A stretch of DNA of 48,498 nt from Thermoleophilia bacterium (GTDB taxonomy: Bacteria; Actinomycetota; Thermoleophilia; RBG-16-64-13). A program made the translations under genes and the position numbers. The stretch spans positions 1-48,498 of the forward strand of contig JADGPI010000132.1 in assembly GCA_017882525.1 (NCBI GenBank), in the 5' to 3' direction. Of the stretch, positions 21,073-28,762 are shown one piece after another (position 1 is the stretch's first letter; each line of letters starts with the position of its first letter). Below the pieces are notes generated by a model. It was not told the DNA's origin and did no database searches. It worked only from the letters and a program-made list of their open reading frames with translations.

Positions 21073-22119
21073 TCAGAGTACCTCGTCCAGGTAAGCCAGG
21101 CCCGCGTCCGTGACCACCCGATGGCCGCTCGCCCTAGAAGAGACGAATCCCTCATGTTCCAAGGCGACGAGGTCACGGTAGGCGGTCGACGTCGCAACCC
21201 CGAGTTCCTCGGCGATACGGGTCGGACCCACCGGAGCGAGCTCCACCGTCAGGAGCAAGGTCTTAAGCTGGCGCTCGGGGAGATTATAGGTCGGGACCGC
21301 TCGAGACGCGAGAGTCTTCTCCGGCGGAAGAGCGACACGAACGGTAACCACGGTGCCCCGGCCCAGGTTGTCCTCTATCTCAAGAGCGCCGTCCAGACTG
21401 CCCAGGGTCTCGCGGATCACGGAGAATCCCGAGCCCACCCCTCTGATGTATTGCTTTGCCGCGGCATCCGCGGATGTGAATCCCGGCTGAAGCACAGCCT
21501 CTTTGTCGCGGATCCCGGGACCCCGATCCGAGACCCTAACAGTGTTGCCCCGGTCGAGGATCGTGACCACCACACCTTCGAAAGATGCATGGACGAGATT
21601 GTCCACGAGCTCTCGCAGCACCGGGTAGGGCAGTCTGCCCCCTTGTTCCTTCGCCAATTCGTAGACGCGAGTGGTGATGGCATCCAGGAGCTGTGGAAGG
21701 CGCGTCTCCGCGATGGAGACCACTAGGGGTGGATGGTGGGAGTCTTCGTAAAGGGCTATGCGCGGCGGCTCGCGCTCCAAGCCGGGCCAGGCAGGCGGAC
21801 TTTCGTGTAGGCTCTTCCCGTCCGTCCGCTCTTCGCCGGAATAGCTGCCGCCGATCGGAGTCTCGCCCGGGCGCGGCTCACCCTGGATCCCAAGGTCGGA
21901 GCTCCTGGCCACGGGCGTCTCCCATCGGTCCTTGTGTCGAACTTCGCTCTGACTACTCCCCGGCTGCACAGGGGCCTGCGCAGTGGGCTCCGTGGGGGCG
22001 GAGCCGTGCGGGAGGCTTGAAGTGGTGGCCTCATCGGCGAGCATGGCTTGAAGTGGTCCCCCCGAGCGCGGCAGCAGATAGCACGTGCCAAGAATGCCTC
22101 GCCATTGTAGCGAGAGCAC
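21073..22119 (-). CDS. GHKL-type ATP-binding protein with C-terminal winged-helix HTH (start may be MLADEA at 22044)
   Basis: N-box RELVDNLVHA, G1 box DRGPGI, GVGSGFSVIRETLG, then VGPTRIAEELGVATSTAYRDLVALEHEGFV helix-turn-helix. Confidence 0.75.
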   Translation of the reverse strand: MLSLQWRGILGTCYLLPRSGGPLQAMLADEATTSSLPHGSAPTEPTAQAPVQPGSSQSEVRHKDRWETPVARSSDLGIQGEPRPGETPIGGSYSGEERTDGKSLHESPPAWPGLEREPPRIALYEDSHHPPLVVSIAETRLPQLLDAITTRVYELAKEQGGRLPYPVLRELVDNLVHASFEGVVVTILDRGNTVRVSDRGPGIRDKEAVLQPGFTSADAAAKQYIRGVGSGFSVIRETLGSLDGALEIEDNLGRGTVVTVRVALPPEKTLASRAVPTYNLPERQLKTLLLTVELAPVGPTRIAEELGVATSTAYRDLVALEHEGFVSSRASGHRVVTDAGLAYLDEVL

Positions 22120-22125
22120 CGGACA

Positions 22126-22645
22126 TTTTCCACAGGGCGTTCTGGCACCGAAGCGCGGAAATGGGCATCATTCTGTTATAAAAGTCGGCACGTAGCGATA
22201 CTTTGCCAGGCTCCTAGACCGCAGTTTTGCAGGTATAACGTTTGGTTATCAACAACATCCTCCACAGGTGTGGAAAACGTGCAGAATGGCAGAACGTTAA
22301 CCCCGCATACACCACCTTTTCTGGGGATAGTGGGGAAAGATGATTTCGTAAGGAGACGTTGTGGCCAACTCAAAGCGGGGTTTATGTGGAGATGGGAGGC
22401 ATGCTGACCGCCCCGGATCGACTTTGTCGGGGGCTCAGAGCGCTGATGGGGGGTGAGCAGTCTCCTTTTGGCCTGATTCAAGGGCCCCGATGGTGGGTCC
22501 TGGAACTCCGTGAGGTCTGGCCTATCTCGAACAGGTCGCGGGGTGCGCCCTGGGCGTGCGGCTGATCAGTTGAATCCACAACCCACGCCGGTGCCTCTGT
22601 CCGTTCTCGCGGCAATCCGAGAGGCTTATCCACAGAATCCACAGG
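22126..22645. promoter_or_regulatory. Putative oriC: cluster of DnaA boxes between the GHKL gene and rpmH
   Basis: TTTTCCACA (22126-22134), TTATCAACA (22246-22254), TGTGGAAAA (22269-22277, minus), GAATCCACA (22572-22580), TTATCCACA (22626-22634), GAATCCACA (22635-22643); lies where flanking gene orientation diverges. Confidence 0.7.
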
Positions 22646-22752
22646 AAGCCTGTGTACGCCTGGGGCAGCGCGGCCGGACGCGCGGTGGGTCATAGTGGAA
22701 GAGCCGGAGACTAGCCGGCGGAGCGTCGGATGCTCGCACTACCGGCGTGTGA

Positions 22753-22781
22753 TTGACGGCGGGCTGGCCGACTTGTATACT
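22753..22781 (+). promoter_or_regulatory. Sigma70-type promoter for the rpmH operon
   Basis: TTGACG-N17-TATACT upstream of rpmH. Confidence 0.75.
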
Positions 22782-22881
22782 TCGCGACCCTCTTACATGG
22801 CTGTTTGGGATGTTCCGAGGTGTTTTCATAGTGCGCGGCCGCCTTGTGGTGCTCGCGGTGCTGAGCGATAAGTGAGGAAAC

Positions 22882-23016
22882 GTGAAAAGGACGTATCAGC
22901 CGAACAAGCGCAAGCGGAAGAAGACCCACGGGTTTCGCGTGCGTATGAGCACAAAAGCAGGCCGGGCGGTTCTGAAGCGCAGGCGCGACAAGGGCCGCAA
23001 GCGTCTTTCGGCCTAG
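22882..23016 (+). CDS. rpmH: 50S ribosomal protein L34 (absent from the supplied ORF track because of length)
   Basis: GTG start: [44 protein letters not shown]. Confidence 0.98.
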   Translation: MKRTYQPNKRKRKKTHGFRVRMSTKAGRAVLKRRRDKGRKRLSA

Positions 23017-23022
23017 TATGGC

Positions 23023-23421
23023 GTGACTCGGTCTCGCGGCCGGCTGTCTCGCTCTGAGGACTTCGCCCGCGTCTACCGGTCGGGCCGGTCTGTTGCCAAT
23101 AGGTATCTCGTTCTATACTATTTCGAGCGCCCTCCGGCCGCGAGCGCGGGCGACGGCGCAGGATGTCCCAGGGTGGGGTTCTCAGTCTCAAAGCGCCTTG
23201 GCTCAGCAGTCGACAGAAATCGCATCAAGCGCGTCCTGCGCGAGGCGTATGGTTTGAATGGTCAGTCCTTCAGGGGGAACATGGACTTCGTATTGATCGC
23301 GCGCGAGCCTCTCGCCGAGCTGCTATCGGCGGAAGGCTTCAAAGCTGTGGAAGCGAAGATGATCGAAGTCTTCCGCAAAGCTTCTCTTTTGGCGCCTCCG
23401 GAGCACCTATCCACGTTGTGA
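23023..23421 (+). CDS. rnpA: Ribonuclease P protein component
   Basis: RLSRSEDFARVYRSGRSVANRYLVLYY ... VGFSVSKRLGSAVDRNRIKRVLREAY. Confidence 0.96.
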   Translation: MTRSRGRLSRSEDFARVYRSGRSVANRYLVLYYFERPPAASAGDGAGCPRVGFSVSKRLGSAVDRNRIKRVLREAYGLNGQSFRGNMDFVLIAREPLAELLSAEGFKAVEAKMIEVFRKASLLAPPEHLSTL

Positions 23422-23837
23422 GCAGCACCTCCAACCCAGTCCGGACCCTTTTGATCTGGGCCGTTCGCGCCTACCAGACGCTGATATCCCCTGCCCTTCC
23501 TCGATCCTGCAAGTATCACCCGTCTTGCTCGCAGTATGCGATCGATGCGTTCAGCCAGTACGGCGTCTTTCGGGGGTTTGTTCTCGCGACATGGAGGCTC
23601 ATGCGGTGCAATCCGCTGAGCTACGGAGGGTACGATCCTGTTGAACGGCAGAGGCTGTTCGAGCCCCGTCCCGTGCCGAGAGCCGACCAGCCGGAGCTGC
23701 GGGTGAATCTCGCCCGCAAAGGCTCATCGCTTCATTCGCGGAAGCATGAGAACGTTACCTGCGACGGGCAGGCTCTCCATGGCGCCGGCCTTCAACCCTT
23801 CCAGGCATTCGCCGGGAGCCGGTCGGTGGAGCAATGA
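23418..23837 (+). CDS. yidD: Membrane protein insertion efficiency factor YidD (GTG start overlapping the rnpA stop)
   Basis: AYQTLISPALPRSCKYHPSCSQYAIDAFSQYGVFRGFVLATWRLMRCNPLSYGGYDPV. Confidence 0.93.
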   Translation: MSSTSNPVRTLLIWAVRAYQTLISPALPRSCKYHPSCSQYAIDAFSQYGVFRGFVLATWRLMRCNPLSYGGYDPVERQRLFEPRPVPRADQPELRVNLARKGSSLHSRKHENVTCDGQALHGAGLQPFQAFAGSRSVEQ

Positions 23838-24757
23838 ACTCGATAGCCAACCTGCTCAGTCCCCTCAGCAAGTTCTTCTTTGCCATTCTCAAGTTCCTTC
23901 ACGGTGGTCATCCGGTGCCTGGCAGCCCGAACCTATGGGTTGGCGGAGTGATGAGTTGGGCTTGGGCAATCGTGCTTCTGACCGTGATCGTGCGGATCGT
24001 GCTCATTCCGCTCACGTGGCGGCAGATCAAGAGCATGCGTGCCATGCAGGCTCTTCAGCCGCGGATCAAGGAATTGCAGGACAAGTACAAAGGCGACCGG
24101 CCGCTTCTCCAGCAGAAGACCATGGAGTTCTATCAGGAGAACAAGGTCAGTCCGTTCGGGTCCTGTTTGCCGCTGATCCTCCAGCTGCCGGTGTTCTTTG
24201 GCCTTTACTACATGCTCAGGGGCCAGTCGGGCGTAAGCCAAGCCGGTGTGCAAGGAGTGCTGATAGGCCAGCCCTGGCTCTGGATACACGACATCACCAA
24301 GTTCGATCTTCTGTTGATGTTCCTGTACATAGCCAGCCAGTTCGTCGCCTCGTGGCAGACGGCTCGCAACGCCGGCGGGCAGCAGAAGATGATCGCGTAT
24401 TTCATGCCGGTGATGGTGGGGATATTCATGTTCGTCGGCAAGTGGCCGGCCGGTCTGTTCATTTACTGGTTCACATCCAACCTATGGACCATCGTTCAGC
24501 AATTCGTCGCTGAAAGAATCATGCCCACGCCGATCCCGATTCAGGCGAGTGCGGTGTCAACACGTGGGGGACCAGCGAAGCCCCCCGCGAAGACTCCCGC
24601 TCGAGTGACGCCTGGGAAACCCGGGGCTCGGCCGGCAGTAAAGAGCGGAGGCAAGCCAAGTGGCCAAAAAGCGGGGACAACAGGGAAGCAAACAGGTGGC
24701 CAGAGCCAACGGCCCAACCGTGGAGCAGGCCGTCCAAAGGGCACTCGCGGAACTTGA
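23834..24757 (+). CDS. yidC: Membrane protein insertase YidC/Oxa1
   Basis: Position after yidD; AIVLLTVIVRIVLIPLTWRQIKSMRAMQALQPRIKELQDKYKGD, FGSCLPLILQLPVFFGLYYML. Confidence 0.95.
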   Translation: MNSIANLLSPLSKFFFAILKFLHGGHPVPGSPNLWVGGVMSWAWAIVLLTVIVRIVLIPLTWRQIKSMRAMQALQPRIKELQDKYKGDRPLLQQKTMEFYQENKVSPFGSCLPLILQLPVFFGLYYMLRGQSGVSQAGVQGVLIGQPWLWIHDITKFDLLLMFLYIASQFVASWQTARNAGGQQKMIAYFMPVMVGIFMFVGKWPAGLFIYWFTSNLWTIVQQFVAERIMPTPIPIQASAVSTRGGPAKPPAKTPARVTPGKPGARPAVKSGGKPSGQKAGTTGKQTGGQSQRPNRGAGRPKGTRGT

Positions 24758-25427
24758 TTTTGCGCCAGGAGAGCTAGCGGAGGACCAGTACGAGGTAATC
24801 ATCCTCGTCCCACCGGAAGAAGGGTTCATGGGTGTGGGCGCGGTCGACGCATTCGTTGAGGTGGCGCTCACGGACGAAGCCTTTGACTTCTTTGGGCCGG
24901 AGGCCGACGAGCAACCTGCGGGCCTTCTGGAAGACGAGTATGAAGATGACGATGAGGATACATTCGATCCCGATGAGACGCCGGAAGCGCACCGACTGAG
25001 AGCGTTTCTCAAACGGGTGCTGGACGAGCTGGATCTGGAGGCGAGAGTCCGCGTCACCGAAAGACCTGACGAGCTCTACGCTGAGGTAACCGGGGAGGAT
25101 CTCGGGATATTCATCGGCCGAAGAGGTCAGACGATCGATGCGGTGGAATACCTGGCGAGCATCGCGGTATTCCCCGAACCGCAAGATCGCAAGCATGTCG
25201 AGGTAGACGCCGAGGGGTATAAGGAGCGGCGGAGGCATCAGATCGAGCGGGTGGCTCTCCGCAAAGCTCAAGAGGTGGCTCGACGCGGCCAGCCTGTTCA
25301 GCTCACTCCGATGACCGCGGCCGAGCGCAAGATCGTTCACGTTGCGCTCAAGAACCGTCCCGATGTTGTGACTGCGAGCCAGGGCCGGGAGCCCAATCGC
25401 TCAGTCGTTATTTCGCCTGCCCCATAG
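24660..25427 (+). CDS. jag: KH-R3H RNA-binding protein KhpB/Jag
   Basis: Jag-N domain, KH-like IFIGRRGQTIDAVEYLASI, R3H-like LTPMTAAERKIVHVALKNRPDVVTASQGREPNR. Confidence 0.93.
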   Translation: MAKKRGQQGSKQVARANGPTVEQAVQRALAELDFAPGELAEDQYEVIILVPPEEGFMGVGAVDAFVEVALTDEAFDFFGPEADEQPAGLLEDEYEDDDEDTFDPDETPEAHRLRAFLKRVLDELDLEARVRVTERPDELYAEVTGEDLGIFIGRRGQTIDAVEYLASIAVFPEPQDRKHVEVDAEGYKERRRHQIERVALRKAQEVARRGQPVQLTPMTAAERKIVHVALKNRPDVVTASQGREPNRSVVISPAP

Positions 25428-25772
25428 GCCGGCGGCGAAGCTTGCACATTGGCGGATTCTCCCGGCGACGGCCGCCGCGTGCACCTTCGGTTCGGCGGGC
25501 ACTTGCGCCGCGGGTGGGCTGACTGAGGCCGGCTCCTGAGCCGAACTGGTGGGCGGACGCAGCCAACCTGGCGTCGGTCGCTCCCTCGCGTGTGGGCGGT
25601 CGGATCCTCCAAAATGGTCGGCCTCCCGGTTTTCTGGCATCATCTCTGCCCCTGGGCACGGGAGGTAGCTGGCGCCAAGGGGACGACGAGGCTTGGCAAG
25701 GGGATCTTGGGCGCGCGTCCGGCCAGAATCTTCAACGACAGACAGACCCACAAGCGGTCGAGAGATCGGCAA

Positions 25773-27206
25773 ATGAGCATTGACCTTCGCAGCGACTCTG
25801 GTGTGGCCAGCGCGGATACCATCGTAGCAATGTCAACGGCGCCCGGCCGGGGGGCGATCGGCATCGTCAGGATGAGCGGGCCGGAGGCTCTCCGCATAGC
25901 AGAGATGGCCTTCAGACCGGCCAGAGGGCCCGGCCTTGATCCGGACGAGACTCATCGTGTTCTGTACGGACACGTGCTGGGCAGAGGGGGCGACTCCGTC
26001 ATAGACGAGGCGCTCCTGGTTGTCATGTTGGCCCCTCGGACATACACCCGCGAAGACGTCGTTGAGATCCACTGCCACGGTGGACCGGCCGCACAGCGAG
26101 AGGTTCTTCGCGAGATTATCGGACTCGGCGCCCGGCTGGCGGATCCAGGCGAGTTCACCCGCCGAGCTTTCGTCAACGGCCGAATCGACCTAACACAGGC
26201 AGAAAGCGTGGCCTCTATCGTTTCGGCCAAGAGCAGCGCCGCGTTGAGGGCCTCTGTGCGACAACTTGGAGGCGGTCTTTCCGACAAGCTGCGGGCCGTC
26301 CGCAAGCGTCTGATAGAGGTCCTCGCTCAACTCGAGGTGACCGTCGACTTCGCCGACGAGGATGTCGACAACGTAGATTGGGCGAACGCCGTTGCGACGC
26401 TTGGCTCGGTCGAAACGGAGTTGCGCTCACTTCTCGACACTGCTTTTCTCGGAAGAGCGCTCGAGCAAGGAGTCAGCACGGCGATAGTCGGCCGACCGAA
26501 TGTCGGCAAGAGCTCGCTGCTCAACGCGCTTCTGATGAAAGAGCGAGCAATCGTGTCGGAGATTCCCGGGACGACCCGGGACACGGTCGAGGAATTGATC
26601 GAGATCGGGGGCATCCCGCTCCATCTGGTCGACACGGCTGGAATCAGAAGCGGCGGGGATCACATCGAGCAAATGGGTGTAGAAAGGTCCCGCCAAGCCA
26701 TGGAAGAGGCAGATCTGGTACTTGCGGTGTTTGATCTGTCGATTCCATGGGAGCCGGCGGATACCGGACTGCTTGAGGGATTGGATCCCGCGCGGTCCAT
26801 TGTAGTTGGCAACAAGGTAGATCTTGTTCAGGAGTCTGACGTCCGGCGACTTACCGAGAAGGTCGCGGTTGCCACGGGGCGTGAGGACTGGTCGATCTGC
26901 GCGGTCTCGGCGGCGGTGGGCAGCGGACTCGGCGAACTCCGCGAAACGATCCAACGGAAGGTCGCCGGGGAACAGGGAATGCATCTCGAGGAACCGATGC
27001 TGGCGACTGAGCGGCAGCGGAACCTAGTCAAAGAAGCGCTAGAGGGAACGGAAGCGGCCCTGGAGGGTTCTAAGAGGGCCGAATACGAGGAACTGGTGTG
27101 CGAGGATATCCGTGTTGCAGTGAAGGCCCTGGGGCTTATCACGGGCCAAGAGATAACGAGCGACCTGCTTGACGAGATCTTTAGTCGTTTCTGTATCGGG
27201 AAGTAA
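25773..27206 (+). CDS. mnmE: tRNA uridine-5-carboxymethylaminomethyl modification GTPase MnmE
   Basis: IVAMSTAPGRGAIGIVRMSG; GRPNVGKSSLLNALL; C-terminal RFCIGK. Confidence 0.97.
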   Translation: MSIDLRSDSGVASADTIVAMSTAPGRGAIGIVRMSGPEALRIAEMAFRPARGPGLDPDETHRVLYGHVLGRGGDSVIDEALLVVMLAPRTYTREDVVEIHCHGGPAAQREVLREIIGLGARLADPGEFTRRAFVNGRIDLTQAESVASIVSAKSSAALRASVRQLGGGLSDKLRAVRKRLIEVLAQLEVTVDFADEDVDNVDWANAVATLGSVETELRSLLDTAFLGRALEQGVSTAIVGRPNVGKSSLLNALLMKERAIVSEIPGTTRDTVEELIEIGGIPLHLVDTAGIRSGGDHIEQMGVERSRQAMEEADLVLAVFDLSIPWEPADTGLLEGLDPARSIVVGNKVDLVQESDVRRLTEKVAVATGREDWSICAVSAAVGSGLGELRETIQRKVAGEQGMHLEEPMLATERQRNLVKEALEGTEAALEGSKRAEYEELVCEDIRVAVKALGLITGQEITSDLLDEIFSRFCIGK

Positions 27207-27253
27207 GGCGGAGACCGTGGTAGGAGTGGCCCACGACCCAACGGAGTGGCCCG

Positions 27254-28762
27254 ATGATCATTAGGGAGCCAAGTGAGCCAAGGGAGCCTTGCCTGGACTC
27301 TCGTCTGGAGTCTCACGCGAGTGGCGCGGTCTTCCCACTCACTGACGGCAGTCGTGGATCTGCCAGCGATGCGCCCCTCGCGGGTACTAGTGCGGGCGAT
27401 CGGCTTGAGGTCTTGATCGTGGGCGGCGGAGTGTCGGGCTGCGCTTGCGCAGCGTCCCTGGCGGTCGCGGGAGCAAGAGTCATACTCGTTAACAGCGCCC
27501 TGGACGTTCTGGGCCTGCCGGGACACGGTCCGGCATTGTTGCCATGTCGTGGCGGCGGGTGGAGCGAGATAGGCGAAGTGTTAGGCGGGCTCCCGAGCCG
27601 TCTTCGGTGGGCGTGGCTGTGTTCGGCGAGTGTCCCCATTGATGGGAGCCCCTGTTTGCTTGTCGACCGACGAGCTGTGAGTTTAGAAGCGAAAAGGGCC
27701 CTTGAAGGCGTCGCCGGGATAGAGTTCCGCCAAGGTCTCGTCGTCGATGTGAGGCCAGCCAAGGGAGGTGCTGCGAACGTGGAGACCAGCGTTACCCCTG
27801 CCCCGGGGAGCGCGCCGGAGGGTGAGAGCTCTGGGAGGAGCAGCGGCGCCGTGCAGCCTGATCGTCGGCGGGTGGAGGTCGTCACCGCGTTCGGGGAGGT
27901 GTTTGCTGGCGACGTAGCCATCATTGCGGTGGGCCTCGGCCTTGGCGGGCGCATCCTGGTCGGCGACGACTCCATGGCCGGCGGCAGATACGGCGAAGTC
28001 GCTGCCGACTTGCTGATGCAGTCCCTCGAAGACCAGGGGGTCAAGTTCCAGTCCGTGGAAGTGGACGAGGGAAGACGGATCTCTGGTAGCAGGTTGGGTA
28101 GCCTCGAGCGTGCCGGGAGGAGGCTGAGTAAGCGCGACGTCGAAGGGACCATTACCGCGCGCTCACTAACAGCCGCCCGGCCAACAGCGGCCTCGTCGGC
28201 CTCTGCGCCACTTGATGATGGAGCCGATCGGTTTCCCGGGGAGCTGCTTGAAGCCCGAGAGGCCCTATTGCGCGTCGCCATGGGCACGGAGGTTGGCGAC
28301 GCCATGGAGCGAGATTCTTGGCGGATGGATTACCCGCTTGCCCCGCACAGGATGGATGAGCTTCGGCGACGCGGGGTGGTGCTGCATCTCAGGACGGCGT
28401 CGCTGGGTGCAAACGGGTCCGAGCCGCTCGTGAGCCCGGATGGCGGCGCTACCGGCGAACTCTATGTTTCCGGGGAGGGTCTTGCAATTCTGGAGGAGGA
28501 CCTCCCGGCGGCTCGGCTGGAGCACGTGATTACCGCCGAGGTGATCGCCGATGCGCAGGGAGGGGGAAGAGTCGCGGAGATCGACGGTGTCTGGGTGGTC
28601 GGCCAGGCGGCCGGAGCAAAGGGGTATCTGGACAGTCTTCAGTCAGGCATAGAAGTGGCTCGCGCGATCATGAGTGACTATCGGACACAAAAGGAACACA
28701 TGATGGCCGGGGGATCGCCGGGGCGTCGCGTCCCCGGACTCGGAAGAAGTAGTTGGTCATGA
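27254..28762 (+). CDS. Divergent MnmG/TrmFO-like FAD-binding protein located between mnmE and mnmG
   Basis: VLIVGGGVSGCACAASLAVAGARVILVNSALDVLGLPG; VAIIAVGLGLGGRILVGDDSMAGGRYGEVAADLLMQSL aligns by eye with MnmG [38 protein letters not shown]; C-terminal GVWVVGQAAGAKGYLDSLQSGIEVARAI. Confidence 0.75.
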   Translation: MIIREPSEPREPCLDSRLESHASGAVFPLTDGSRGSASDAPLAGTSAGDRLEVLIVGGGVSGCACAASLAVAGARVILVNSALDVLGLPGHGPALLPCRGGGWSEIGEVLGGLPSRLRWAWLCSASVPIDGSPCLLVDRRAVSLEAKRALEGVAGIEFRQGLVVDVRPAKGGAANVETSVTPAPGSAPEGESSGRSSGAVQPDRRRVEVVTAFGEVFAGDVAIIAVGLGLGGRILVGDDSMAGGRYGEVAADLLMQSLEDQGVKFQSVEVDEGRRISGSRLGSLERAGRRLSKRDVEGTITARSLTAARPTAASSASAPLDDGADRFPGELLEAREALLRVAMGTEVGDAMERDSWRMDYPLAPHRMDELRRRGVVLHLRTASLGANGSEPLVSPDGGATGELYVSGEGLAILEEDLPAARLEHVITAEVIADAQGGGRVAEIDGVWVVGQAAGAKGYLDSLQSGIEVARAIMSDYRTQKEHMMAGGSPGRRVPGLGRSSWS

